Positions 25,592-34,737 are shown, numbered from the stretch's first letter. The stretch is 64,000 bases of DNA from Marivivens donghaensis (GCF_030410045.1 NZ_JAUFRA010000003.1:61743-125742), one strand, 5' to 3'. Numbers and translations: made by a program. The notes: generated by a model from the sequence alone, not told the origin.

Positions 25592-26629
25592 ATGCGTTTT
25601 TCGTTATTCGTTCATATGGAGCGCGTCTCGTCTGATCAGGACCAAAAAGAGCTTTATGATCAGTTCGTTGAACTCGCTAAAATGGCCGACGAAGGCGGGA
25701 TGTACGCGGTTTGGACGGGTGAACATCACGGCATGGATTTCACCATTTCGCCGAACCCGTTTCTAAACCTGATCGACCTCGCGCGGCAGACCAAGAATGT
25801 ACGCCTTGGCACGGGCACCGTGATTGCCCCGTTCTGGCATCCTATCCGCCTCGCTGGTGAAGCGGCGATGACCGACATGATCGTCGATGGGCGGCTGGAC
25901 CTTGGTATTGCTCGTGGTGCTTACAGCTACGAATACGAACGCATGATGCCTGGCATGGACGCGTGGGAAGCTGGCCTTCGGATGCGAGAATTGGTTCCCG
26001 CGATCAAGGGCCTCTGGAAAGGCGACTATGCCCAAGAGGGACAGTTCCATTCCTTCCCCGCGACGACATCCTCGCCCAAGCCCGTGCAAAAAGACGGCCC
26101 GCCGATCTGGATCGCGGCCCGTGACCCGAACAGCCATGAATTCGCCGTATCGAACGGCTGCCACGTGCAGGTTACACCGCTCTGGCAGGGTGAAGCAGAG
26201 ATCATCAAACTGATGGATACCTTCAACGCGGCCTGCGAGAAATTCCCAGATATGCCGCGCCCAAACATCATGTTGTTGAACCACACCTACATCGCATCTG
26301 ACGCCGCCGACGCGCAGCAAGCGGCAGAAGAAATCAATAGGTTCTACTGCTATTTCGGGGCATGGTTCAAAAACGAACGCCCTGTATCGCAGGGCCTAAT
26401 TGAAACCCTGTCAGACGAGGATATCGCGGCCCACCCGTTCTACACGCCCGAGGCCATGCTGCGTGACAACGTCATCGCCACGGCTGACGACGCCATTGCG
26501 CGGATCAAAGGCTATGAGGACATGGGCTACGATGAATACTCGCTCTGGATTGACAGCGGGATGAGCTTTGAACGGAAGAAAGCTTCACTCCAGCGGTTCA
26601 TTCAGGACGTGATGCCCGCATTTGCCTAA
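25592..26629 (+). CDS. LLM-class flavin-dependent monooxygenase
   Basis: A 345-residue luciferase-like (bacterial luciferase family) TIM-barrel protein: FSLFVHMERVSSDQ, YAVWTGEHHGMDFTISPNPF, VRLGTGTVIAPFWHPIRLAG and the GRLDLGIARGAY strand. It would use FMNH2 supplied by the adjacent reductase to oxygenate an unknown substrate. Similar LLM enzymes open uracil (RutA) or pyridine rings. The ATG at 25592 follows the reductase stop directly. Confidence 0.88.
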   Translation: MRFSLFVHMERVSSDQDQKELYDQFVELAKMADEGGMYAVWTGEHHGMDFTISPNPFLNLIDLARQTKNVRLGTGTVIAPFWHPIRLAGEAAMTDMIVDGRLDLGIARGAYSYEYERMMPGMDAWEAGLRMRELVPAIKGLWKGDYAQEGQFHSFPATTSSPKPVQKDGPPIWIAARDPNSHEFAVSNGCHVQVTPLWQGEAEIIKLMDTFNAACEKFPDMPRPNIMLLNHTYIASDAADAQQAAEEINRFYCYFGAWFKNERPVSQGLIETLSDEDIAAHPFYTPEAMLRDNVIATADDAIARIKGYEDMGYDEYSLWIDSGMSFERKKASLQRFIQDVMPAFA

Positions 26630-26639
26630 AGGACGACAC

Positions 26640-28106
26640 ATGCAGCAGTTTCAGCAATATATCGGCGGTGCGTTTGACGATGGGTCCGCTCAGTTTGACA
26701 GTCGCGATCCGTCGACAAACGCTGTTTGGGCCACCATGCCAGAGGCTCGAACGGCCGATGTGAACCGCGCTGTTGAAGCTGCTCATGCTGCATTCCTGTC
26801 GCCCGAGTGGTCGCTGATGACCGCAACGGCGCGTGGTAAACTTCTGTATCGACTGGCGGATTTGATCGCTGAAAACGCGCCAAAGCTGGCAGAACTGGAG
26901 ACCAAGGATACTGGCAAGATCATCCGCGAAACATCTGCACAGATCGCCTATGTTGCTGATTATTATCGGTATTATGCGGGCCTTGCCGATAAGATAGAGG
27001 GCGCGCACCTCCCCATTGATAAACCCGATATGGAGGTCTGGCTTCGCCGCGAACCCATCGGCGTTGTCGCTGCAATCGTCCCGTGGAACTCTCAACTCTT
27101 CCTATCTGCGGTCAAAATCGGCCCCGCCTTGGCCGCGGGCTGCACAGTGGTGCTTAAAGCGTCCGAGGAAGGTCCCGCCCCCTTGCTCGAATTCGCGCGG
27201 ATATTTGATCAGGCAGGATTTCCAAAGGGCGTTCTGAACGTCATCACGGGCTTTGGCGCTGAATGCGGCGCGGTACTAACCTCGCACCCCAAGGTCGCTC
27301 ATGTTGCCTTTACGGGCGGCCCGTCCACGGCACGTCAAATCGTGCGAAATTCGGCTGAAAACCTCGCTTCTACTTCGCTCGAACTCGGTGGCAAATCGCC
27401 GTTCATTGTGTTCGACGACGCGGATATCGAAAGCGCGGTGAATGCGCAGGTGTCGGGTATTTTTGCCGCGACTGGGCAAAGCTGCGTCGCCGGATCCCGC
27501 CTCATCGTGCACAATGCGATCAAAGACACCTTCCTCGCCCGCCTCAAACAAAAGGCCGAGGCTGTTGTGATTGGTGTGCCCGACAAAATGGAAACCGAAG
27601 TCGGCCCGCTTTGTTCCGCGCGCCAGATCGAGACAGCCGTCGACCTGATCAAACGGTCAGTTGATTGCGGAGCGACGGTGATGACGGGCGGCGCGCCTCT
27701 CGATCGCGAAGGCAATTATTTCCCGCCCACAATCATCGACTGTTCGGACGCAAAAGACGCGCCCTGTCTCAGCAACGAATTCTTTGGGCCTGTCCTCTCC
27801 GTCATTGGGTTCTACACCGAAGCCGAAGCGCTCGCCATCGCGAATGACACTAAATTCGGCCTCGGGGCAGGGGTCTTTACCCAGAACCTCACCCGCGCCC
27901 ACCGCATGATCCGCGGCATTCGGTCAGGTATCGTCTGGGTCAACACCTACCGAGCCGTCAGCCCATTGGCGCCTTTCGGCGGGCACGGGCTCAGCGGGCA
28001 TGGTCGAGAAGGCGGGATCGAAGCGGCATTGGACTACACAACAACCAAGGCAGTTTGGCTCCGCACCAGCGACGACCCAATCCCTGACCCGTTTGTGATG
28101 CGGTGA
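26640..28106 (+). CDS. NAD(P)-dependent aldehyde dehydrogenase
   Basis: A 488-residue aldehyde dehydrogenase with VVAAIVPWNSQLFLSAVKIG, the glutamate in LELGGKSPFIVFDDADI, the nucleophile cysteine in FAATGQSCVAGSRLIV, and the NEFFGPVLSVIGF and SPLAPFGGHGLSGHGREGG segments. It likely oxidises the semialdehyde released after ring cleavage. The ATG at 26640 follows the monooxygenase stop after ten bases. Last gene of the operon. Confidence 0.92.
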   Translation: MQQFQQYIGGAFDDGSAQFDSRDPSTNAVWATMPEARTADVNRAVEAAHAAFLSPEWSLMTATARGKLLYRLADLIAENAPKLAELETKDTGKIIRETSAQIAYVADYYRYYAGLADKIEGAHLPIDKPDMEVWLRREPIGVVAAIVPWNSQLFLSAVKIGPALAAGCTVVLKASEEGPAPLLEFARIFDQAGFPKGVLNVITGFGAECGAVLTSHPKVAHVAFTGGPSTARQIVRNSAENLASTSLELGGKSPFIVFDDADIESAVNAQVSGIFAATGQSCVAGSRLIVHNAIKDTFLARLKQKAEAVVIGVPDKMETEVGPLCSARQIETAVDLIKRSVDCGATVMTGGAPLDREGNYFPPTIIDCSDAKDAPCLSNEFFGPVLSVIGFYTEAEALAIANDTKFGLGAGVFTQNLTRAHRMIRGIRSGIVWVNTYRAVSPLAPFGGHGLSGHGREGGIEAALDYTTTKAVWLRTSDDPIPDPFVMR

Positions 28107-28546
28107 TGGTTGATTTTGATATGTCGTCCATGGCGCTTCTTGATGAAGACCTCTTGCCTTTGTCTTATACTAACTCATTACGTTAGTACCTACGGTGGCT
28201 CATTCGATATCCTTGCATTGAAGATAAATAGATCGTTTTTAGAGTTCTTTTTTAGTTTAACGCCGATCTGATGGCTAGAGGTGCGTCACTGAGATCGGCA
28301 CGCAGATAGACAATGGTTTGGTCGACTTAGCCTTGCTGCAAAGATGCAACGCTCGATAGGTTATGATTGGTGCACATTCTCATAGACCGTCGCTGCGCAT
28401 CCTTTTCATCTATGTGACGCTATCAATCAGCGCTAACTGAGATTGCTCCCTCTGGAACTGGTTCTCAGTTATGTGTATCAAAAATTTAAATGCTGCACAT
28501 GACGTTTATGTGCAACATCATTGTATTTGATGCACATAGGATGAAT
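28107..28546 (+). promoter_or_regulatory. Intergenic region with repeated TGCACAT elements
   Basis: No gene is seen in this stretch. The heptamer TGCACAT occurs at 28371, 28494 and 28531 on the plus strand and as ATGTGCA at 28508. The 28494 and 28508 copies form a perfect 7-bp inverted repeat with a seven-base centre. The last copy ends ten bases before the probable start codon of the nucleotidyltransferase gene. This looks like an operator set for a dimeric repressor. Confidence 0.5.
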
Positions 28547-29566
28547 ATGGGCCCAGTTTCACACTCTCGCACTGCACAGGTTGTCTATCAGGATTTGTTG
28601 CGCATGCACCTTGACGAGGCCGCGTCAGAAGTCGTGGGGAGCATCGAAGAAAGGCATCGCAACGGGCGGACATATCTTTACGATCGGTTTCGTATCGGCA
28701 CTGAAATGAAAAGTCGGTATATTGGAGAGGATAATGCGGATCTTCGAAGTCGTCTTGCGGGCGCTTCTGAACTGAAAGCTGATGCGCATGATCGGCAAAA
28801 GCGGATGTCACGCTTAGCGCGTGTCCTAAGAGCCGAAGGCCTGATTGGGACAGACCGAGAAACGGGATCGCTTCTATTGGCATTCTCAAAAGCTGGCGTT
28901 TTTCGTCTTGGCGGCACGTTGATCGGAACGGCCTCGTACGCGCTTTACCAAGGCGAGCTGGGTATTCGGTTCGACTCGGATGAGATAGCCCAGACGGGGG
29001 ATATCGATTTTACCAGCTTTGAAAGGCTTTCTGTCGCACTCGGTGATCGTGTCGAGCAAGAACCGAGTGATATCCTTCGGTCTATGAAATTCGAAGCGGT
29101 GCCGGGAGTATTTGATCGCCAAATCTGGAAATGGCGTCAAAGCGGAGGGGAGGCAATGGTCGAATTCCTGACGCCCGCCTTCGGGGACGAAGGCATAAAG
29201 CCACTTCCGGCCCTCGGTGTAAGCGCCCAGGCCCTGAATTATCTGAACTTCTTAATCGCTGAACCAATGCATGCGTTAGCCATATATCGGTCTGGCGTCC
29301 TTGTTCAGATTCCTCGTCCGGAGAGATTTGCCATCCATAAGTTGATCGTAGCCAGCAGACGTCAGGGTGGACCAGATGAAGCAAAAGCGCGAAAGGATCG
29401 CGCGCAAGCGGCGTTTTTGATCCGAGTGCTCGCCGAAGATCGTCCAGATGATCTCTCAGAGGCCTATGAGCTGGCCTTGTCACAAGGCCCCAAATGGCGA
29501 GAGCGGATTGCGTCCAGTCTGGATCGGATGCCAGAGGCTAAGGCGTTGCTGAATGGGTTGAGTTGA
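28547..29566 (+). CDS. GSU2403-type nucleotidyltransferase-fold protein
   Basis: A 339-residue protein resembling the GSU2403 family of nucleotidyltransferase-fold proteins. It has LGGTLIGTASYALYQGELG and a DxD-like TGDIDFTSFE motif at about residue 165, with helical segments on both sides. Members are thought to be minimal nucleotidyltransferases linked to toxin-antitoxin or defence loci; no substrate is established. I choose the ATG at 28547 because the upstream operator repeats run to 28537. ccdAB follows 207 bases on. Confidence 0.65.
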   Translation: MGPVSHSRTAQVVYQDLLRMHLDEAASEVVGSIEERHRNGRTYLYDRFRIGTEMKSRYIGEDNADLRSRLAGASELKADAHDRQKRMSRLARVLRAEGLIGTDRETGSLLLAFSKAGVFRLGGTLIGTASYALYQGELGIRFDSDEIAQTGDIDFTSFERLSVALGDRVEQEPSDILRSMKFEAVPGVFDRQIWKWRQSGGEAMVEFLTPAFGDEGIKPLPALGVSAQALNYLNFLIAEPMHALAIYRSGVLVQIPRPERFAIHKLIVASRRQGGPDEAKARKDRAQAAFLIRVLAEDRPDDLSEAYELALSQGPKWRERIASSLDRMPEAKALLNGLS

Positions 29567-29773
29567 GCATTAGCAGACAAATTATTGCGTCGAAGTTGCG
29601 CCCGCCTCGCCATTTATTAACATAACTATGATCATTGTAGAATCTGGTACTTATTGGAAATTGCAAACCCGGAATTCAGCTCCACTAATCATAGTTTTCG
29701 GATTTAACTTCACTAAGCTCGATCTTGAGCCTACAATATACTCCTGAAACATACTCCTAATTTGGGTGACCGC

Positions 29774-29995
29774 ATGGGACGAGTTAAAGTGAACCTGACC
29801 CTCGACGCTGACATTGTACAAACGGCGAGGGATTTAGGGTTGAATATGTCGCGCCTCGCGGAAGCGGCTATCGCTGATGCGACGAAGTCGGAGCGCAATC
29901 GGCTGTGGCGCCTTGAAAACTCTGCTGCGATTGAACAGTATATCACGGAAGTGGAGCGCGAAGGTCTAGCGCTCACTGACTTGAGAAGCTTCTGA
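29774..29995 (+). CDS. ccdA: CcdA-type antitoxin
   Basis: A 73-residue CcdA antitoxin: ribbon-helix-helix N-terminus (GRVKVNLTLDADIVQTARDL, NMSRLAEAAI) and the acidic/hydrophobic toxin-binding tail (NSAAIEQYITEVEREGLALT, DLRSF). It neutralises CcdB and autoregulates the pair. The ATG at 29774 is preferred over a TTG at 29762. Its stop overlaps the ccdB start by one base (TGATG). Confidence 0.9.
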   Translation: MGRVKVNLTLDADIVQTARDLGLNMSRLAEAAIADATKSERNRLWRLENSAAIEQYITEVEREGLALTDLRSF

Positions 29996-30288
29996 TGGCG
30001 CAATTCGATGTTTTTCGCCTGAAAAGCGGTCAGTTGGTTGTCGATCTGCAGACAGACCTTATTGGCATCGAAGTCTCTCGGGTCGTTGCACCGCTAAGAG
30101 ACGCCGGACGATATGCATCGTTTCCAGGACTGACACCCAAGGTCGTGTTCGGCGATCAAGAATGGATCGTCCGTGTGCAGGAGATCGCGGCGGTCTTGAG
30201 AGGTGAACTGAACGAACAAGTAGGTTCGTTGTCCGAATACCGTGATCAGATCAAGAGGGCGCTGGATATCTTGATCGATGGGGTTTGA
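29995..30288 (+). CDS. ccdB: CcdB-type toxin
   Basis: A 97-residue CcdB toxin, which poisons DNA gyrase in known members. It shows QFDVFRLKSGQLVVDLQTDL, VSRVVAPLRDAG and the C-terminal DQIKRALDILIDGV helix that contacts gyrase and CcdA. Length is normal and nothing is missing. Coupled to ccdA. The stop codon lies in the loop of a downstream hairpin. Confidence 0.9.
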   Translation: MAQFDVFRLKSGQLVVDLQTDLIGIEVSRVVAPLRDAGRYASFPGLTPKVVFGDQEWIVRVQEIAAVLRGELNEQVGSLSEYRDQIKRALDILIDGV

Positions 30289-30305
30289 GCCCCATCTTGA
30301 ATTTC
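30277..30305 (+). terminator. Probable terminator hairpin of ccdAB
   Basis: GATGGGG (30277-30283) and CCCCATC (30290-30296) form a perfect 7-bp stem around a six-base loop that holds most of the ccdB stop codon. The following TTGAATTTC is only weakly T-rich, so termination strength is uncertain. Confidence 0.5.
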
Positions 30306-30486
30306 ATAATGAAGATTATGTTAATAAATTGCTAACGTTTTATATTGGATAGAACCTTCCCAGAACTATCACTCAGCTTGCTCCGAGCTTCGTATCATTG
30401 TTCAGGTGACGGTCATGTCTGAGACCATGGCAACCGTAATCTGCAGGGCAGAACTACCGTCTCACCCTGCTCCGCCGAATATAAGG

Positions 30487-30502
30487 ATGCAATAGTTTGC
30501 AA
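30487..30502. promoter_or_regulatory. LacI-type operator upstream of lacI gene 1
   Basis: ATGCAATAGTTTGCAA has the layout (A/T)TGCAA-N4-TTGCAA. The same layout recurs at 34761-34776 in the divergent promoter of the paralogous inositol-type cluster. It lies 77 bases before the LacI start, which suggests autoregulation. Confidence 0.55.
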
Positions 30503-30579
30503 AATTTTACTTTTTTGCTGAGCCTTGTTCCAGACTTGTGTAGGTTGGCCGCAAAAGAAATGACCTAGGATATTACCGC

Positions 30580-31584
30580 ATGACACCGACGCTTAAGGAT
30601 GTTGCCTTACGGGCTGGCGTTTCGACCTCTGCGGTGTCGCGCACCTTTACAGATGGGGCGTCTGTCTCTGACAAGATGCGTAAAAAGGTCGAAAAGGCGG
30701 CGGCAGAGTTGGGTTACAGTCCAAACTTTATCGCGCGGAGCCTGACCACCCGTCGAACCAAATTGATCGGCCTTGTCTCTGACAACTTCTACAACCCTGT
30801 TTTTCTAGAAGTGTTCGACCGTTTTACCCGTGCCCTGCAGGACTGCGGCCTCCGCCCGTTGCTCGTCAACTTGAGCAATGAAACAGACCCTGAAAATTCA
30901 GTGCGGATGTTACAACAGTATTCGGTTGATGGTGTTATGGTGGTGTCGTCCACTCTCCCCCCAGAATTTTCTAAGGCCTTTCGGGATAAGAACATCCCTG
31001 TCGTCAACACCTTTGGACGGCACGCAACAAGCCCTGATGTTCACGTTGTAGGGATCGATAACGTAGCCGCAGGACGGATGGCGGCACGTGAGTTGGTGTC
31101 CCGAGGATACAAATCCATCGCGTTTTTGGGCGGACCGAAGCGGGCAACCTCGACCTTGGATCGTCTCGAAGGCTTCCGTGCGGAGATGGCGCAGCATCCG
31201 GACATCGCGTTCACATTCAGCTTTGCGTCAGCATATTCGTTTCAGGCCGGACGCGCTGAAATTCTAAGGATCGCAGAACACGGTTTGGCAGAAGCCTATT
31301 TTGGCGGCGACGACGTTTTGTCAGTCGGCATCCTGAGTGGTCTTCAGGACCTCGGCAAAGGTGTGCCAAACGATGTTGGTCTACTCGGATTCAACAACAT
31401 GGAAATGGCTGGCTGGGAAAACATCGCCCTGACCACCATCCACCAACCAATCGCGCAGATCATTGCGTCTTCGGTCGAACTGATGGTGGCCATGCTCGAA
31501 AACCCAGATCGCTACCCAGAGGCACGATTGTTCCCATGTCATGTGGTCGAGCGCAAAACGTTGCGCCCGATCCAGAGCCGTTAA
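30580..31584 (+). CDS. LacI-family regulator 1 (paralogous inositol-type cluster)
   Basis: A 334-residue LacI-family protein: HTH at 3-22 (PTLKDVALRAGVSTSAVSRT), hinge helix ending FIARSLTTRRT, then a periplasmic-binding-like effector domain (LIGLVSDNFYNPVFLEVFDR, VDGVMVVSSTLPP). It is convergent with the first dehydrogenase gene of the cluster, with the stop codons overlapping. Matching operators at its own promoter and at 34761 suggest it controls both divergent arms of that cluster. The inducer is unknown. Confidence 0.9.
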   Translation: MTPTLKDVALRAGVSTSAVSRTFTDGASVSDKMRKKVEKAAAELGYSPNFIARSLTTRRTKLIGLVSDNFYNPVFLEVFDRFTRALQDCGLRPLLVNLSNETDPENSVRMLQQYSVDGVMVVSSTLPPEFSKAFRDKNIPVVNTFGRHATSPDVHVVGIDNVAAGRMAARELVSRGYKSIAFLGGPKRATSTLDRLEGFRAEMAQHPDIAFTFSFASAYSFQAGRAEILRIAEHGLAEAYFGGDDVLSVGILSGLQDLGKGVPNDVGLLGFNNMEMAGWENIALTTIHQPIAQIIASSVELMVAMLENPDRYPEARLFPCHVVERKTLRPIQSR

Positions 31585-32714
31585 CGGAACATTGGCGGGC
31601 GAGCATCCATCCACGCGCCGCCCTGTTTTGCCGAGGCAACCGCGGTGTGAACAGCCGCCATTGACCGCACACCATCCGCCGCGTTTGGCAAACCATCACG
31701 TGTCTCACCACGGATCGCATCGGAGAGATCGCAGTAGATGTTCGCCACGGCCAATGGAAAACCCTCTGGGTGGGCAATGGCAACACGGGACAGACGCTGT
31801 GCGTCCTCGTGCAGACCCCCCTCGCCTTTCTCGATGATCTGCGTGCGCCCACCAACGGGCGTATAGATCAACTGGTTCGGCTGCTCGGACGCCCAACGCA
31901 AGCCGCCTGTTTCGCCAAAGACTTGAATGTCGAACCCGTGCTGGCGACCGATGGCCACAGACGAGGTCCACAAGCGACCAACCGTGCCACCCGCCATCCG
32001 GAAATTAACCATCGCATCGTCTTCGAGCACGCGGCTCGGGATTGTGGAGGCAAAGTCCGCCGATAATTTTTCAACCGTATCATCGGCAATAAACGTCGCC
32101 ATATGGAGCGCGTGGATACCGCAGTCAGCGAACTGCCCCGACACCCCCGCCATCGCGGGGTCATACCGCCACCGCACACGCGGGTTGTCAGCATCGGTCG
32201 CATCGCCATGGTGCCCGTGGCTAAAGTTCGTGACGACTAGACGCACCTTCCCGATCTCGCCAGCACGGACCATCGCACGAGCCTGACGCACCATCGGATA
32301 GGCCGAATAGCAGTAGTTCACGGCGCAGATTTTGCCCGTCTTTTCTGCGATCCGAACAATCTCTTCGCCCTCTTCGACGGTCATGGTCATCGGCTTTTCA
32401 CACAGCACGTTGAACCCAGCCTCAAGGAACGCTTTTGTGATTTCAAAGTGGGTAGCGTTAGGAGTTGCCACGGTCACGAGGTCAACGCGATCGTCGCGCC
32501 CCTTTTCTCCTGCCAGCATCTCTTGCCAATCGCCATACGCACGATCCTCAGCGATCCCGAGCCGTTGCGCATAGTCGCGTCCCACATCAGGACGATGATC
32601 CAGTGCGCCAGCGACAAACTCGAAACGTCCATCCGCCTGAGCCCCCAAACGGTGCGCGGGTCCAATTTGGCTGCCTTCACCGCCGCCGATCATGCCCCAT
32701 TTTAGCTTTGCCAT
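31581..32714 (-). CDS. Gfo/Idh/MocA-family dehydrogenase A
   Basis: A 377-residue NAD(P)-dependent sugar or cyclitol dehydrogenase. N-terminal Rossmann domain (KLKWGMIGGGEGSQIGPAHR), the CEKPMTMTVEEGEEI motif with the catalytic lysine, and a C-terminal domain with CGIHALHMATFI (the His expected in the active site). The start at 32714 (MAKLKWGM) is preferred; the longer frame adds 37 residues lying in the neighbour. It lies 11 bases after the IolE-like gene, same operon as dehydrogenase B. Substrate unknown; a cyclitol or a sugar acid is likely. Confidence 0.88.
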   Translation of the reverse strand: MAKLKWGMIGGGEGSQIGPAHRLGAQADGRFEFVAGALDHRPDVGRDYAQRLGIAEDRAYGDWQEMLAGEKGRDDRVDLVTVATPNATHFEITKAFLEAGFNVLCEKPMTMTVEEGEEIVRIAEKTGKICAVNYCYSAYPMVRQARAMVRAGEIGKVRLVVTNFSHGHHGDATDADNPRVRWRYDPAMAGVSGQFADCGIHALHMATFIADDTVEKLSADFASTIPSRVLEDDAMVNFRMAGGTVGRLWTSSVAIGRQHGFDIQVFGETGGLRWASEQPNQLIYTPVGGRTQIIEKGEGGLHEDAQRLSRVAIAHPEGFPLAVANIYCDLSDAIRGETRDGLPNAADGVRSMAAVHTAVASAKQGGAWMDARPPMFR

Positions 32715-32725
32715 GTTCGGTCTCC

Positions 32726-33616
32726 TCAAAAGCCGATGGATTGAAGGTACTGACGGTTTGCGCGGGCATCCTCTAGCGGCGTGCCCGGCATGGACGGGTC
32801 GCAGTCCTGTTCGACGGTGCACCATCCCTCAAACCCAGCGTCGAGGAGGACCTGCCGAACAGCCGCAAAATCAACATCGCCCTGACCAAGGTTGCAGAAA
32901 ATACCCTGTCCGCAAGCTTTGTAGAAATCGGTCCGATTGGCGACAACGTCTGCCTTTACGACTGGGTTGATGTCTTTGAAGTGCATGTAGGAAATACGGT
33001 TGATGTGCCGTTTCATAAAGGAGACTGGATCAAACCCTGCATAGGAGTGGTGACCCGTATCAAAACAGATTTTCAACACGCGCTCATCCACCTCATCCAA
33101 GAGCCTTTCAAGCTCTGGCTCAAAGTCGATAAAGCCTGCGGCATGGGCATGAATACTGGTGGTCAGGCCATAGTCTTCGGTGCCCATTTTCGCGATGGCT
33201 GCGATCCGATCCCGAAACGCGCGCCATTCGTCTGAGTCCATCTGCTCGGCCTCATTCGCACGGCCAGCGGTGGCTGCGCGGCGTGGTGAAATGCTATCGA
33301 TCAGAACGAGGTGCTCTGCCCCATGCGCGACCAGCGCTTTGCAGGTACGAACACTTGCGTCCATCACCTCGTCCCATTTTGCGGGATCATGGAAGGGACG
33401 GAACACAACGCCGCCGACGATCTCTAGGTCACGTTCTGCCAAGGCTGGCGCGAGGACCGCAGGGTCTTCGGGCATGTAGCCAATCGGGCCGAGCTCGATC
33501 CCCTTATACCCTGCTCCTGCGCACTGATCCAAAACCGACTGCCATGTCGGATAGGACGGGTCGCTAGCGAATTCGATGCCCCATGAACACGGGGCGTTTG
33601 CGATTTTGATGGTCAT
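32726..33616 (-). CDS. IolE-like TIM-barrel isomerase/dehydratase
   Basis: A 296-residue AP-endonuclease-2 family TIM barrel. It starts IKIANAPCSWGIEFASDP, as IolE proteins do (NAPCSWG), and has metal ligands in SIHAHAAGFIDFEPE, ICFDTGHHSYAGFDP and ISYMHFKDINPVV. IolE dehydrates scyllo-inosose; this paralogue may dehydrate or isomerise the keto product of the flanking dehydrogenases. It differs clearly from the canonical IolE at 38597-39490, so it probably has another substrate. Confidence 0.82.
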   Translation of the reverse strand: MTIKIANAPCSWGIEFASDPSYPTWQSVLDQCAGAGYKGIELGPIGYMPEDPAVLAPALAERDLEIVGGVVFRPFHDPAKWDEVMDASVRTCKALVAHGAEHLVLIDSISPRRAATAGRANEAEQMDSDEWRAFRDRIAAIAKMGTEDYGLTTSIHAHAAGFIDFEPELERLLDEVDERVLKICFDTGHHSYAGFDPVSFMKRHINRISYMHFKDINPVVKADVVANRTDFYKACGQGIFCNLGQGDVDFAAVRQVLLDAGFEGWCTVEQDCDPSMPGTPLEDARANRQYLQSIGF

Positions 33617-33639
33617 TTACTGGCGCCTTTCAAACGCAA

Positions 33640-34737
33640 TCAGACAGACGATACTTCAACCCAAGCCTTGCTGCGCGACGACACCATCGACGCCTCAATC
33701 ACTTGGTTCACCTCCATGCCATCCTCAAAGGTCGGCCAGACGGGAGAGCGGGTTTCAATCGCCCGCAAGAAATCACGGGCTTCGATGATGATTTGGTCCT
33801 GATAGCCCGTGCCATGCCCCGGACCCTGACAGAAGGGCAGGTAATCGGGGTGCGCGGGCCCCGTCAGAATTTTGCGGAAGCCCCGCGTCGCCTCGGGTTC
33901 ATCCATGGAATAAAGCCAGATCGCGTTCTGATCCTCTTGATCAAAGCGGATGGCCCCTTTGGTTCCTGTAATCTCATAGGCGTAGCCCATTTTGCGACCA
34001 TGTGCGACGCGGCTGAAATACATCTGCCCCATCGCCCCATTGGCAAACCGGCACATAAGTTGTCCATGATCATCATTGGTCACAATCCCGCCGGGGCGAT
34101 TGTTGTGCACCGTTTCGATCTCTGCAATTACCGATTTGATCGGACCGATCAGCGCCAAGGCGCCATTGATCATATGAGGCGCAAGATCCCCCATCGTGCC
34201 GTTCGCATCGCCTTGGGTCCGCCAATTGGCAGGCGCATTTGGATCGGCCAAGAAGTCCTCTGTGTGTTCGCCGCGAAACCAAACAACATCGCCAATCGCA
34301 CCTTCGGCGATAAGCTGGCGGGCGAATTGGCTCGCGGGGGTGCGGATATAGTTAAAGCCCACCATGCTCACCTGCCCTTCGGCAGCGGCCACCATCGCGC
34401 GACTGTCGTCGAGCGAGGCGCCGAGCGGTTTTTCGCAAAAGACAGGTTTATTCAGCGCAAATGCCGCCTCGGCGATCGCACGATGGGTCGCCTGCGGGGA
34501 TGCGATAACAATGGCCTCGACCTTGGGATCATTGACCAATTCACGCCAGTCATCAGTACCACGGGCAAAACCATAGGCGACGCGGTAGTTCTCGGCCGAG
34601 GCCTTGGAACTGGCGCAGACCATTTCCAAGCGCGGACGAAGGGTCGTGTTGAACACCGCACCGACAGCCGACATGGCAACGGCGTGGGCCTTCCCCATGT
34701 ATCCACCGCCGATGATACCGATCCCGATTTCCGCCAT
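33640..34737 (-). CDS. Gfo/Idh/MocA-family dehydrogenase B
   Basis: A 365-residue dehydrogenase: IGIGIIGGGYMGKAHAVAM (Rossmann), VFCEKPLGASLDDSRAM with the catalytic lysine, and DLAPHMINGALALIGPI with the active-site histidine. It is the first gene of the minus-strand arm, starting 124 bases from the divergent kinase gene across a LacI-type operator. Two different Gfo/Idh/MocA enzymes in one operon suggest either two oxidation steps or oxidation followed by reduction at another carbon. Confidence 0.88.
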   Translation of the reverse strand: MAEIGIGIIGGGYMGKAHAVAMSAVGAVFNTTLRPRLEMVCASSKASAENYRVAYGFARGTDDWRELVNDPKVEAIVIASPQATHRAIAEAAFALNKPVFCEKPLGASLDDSRAMVAAAEGQVSMVGFNYIRTPASQFARQLIAEGAIGDVVWFRGEHTEDFLADPNAPANWRTQGDANGTMGDLAPHMINGALALIGPIKSVIAEIETVHNNRPGGIVTNDDHGQLMCRFANGAMGQMYFSRVAHGRKMGYAYEITGTKGAIRFDQEDQNAIWLYSMDEPEATRGFRKILTGPAHPDYLPFCQGPGHGTGYQDQIIIEARDFLRAIETRSPVWPTFEDGMEVNQVIEASMVSSRSKAWVEVSSV

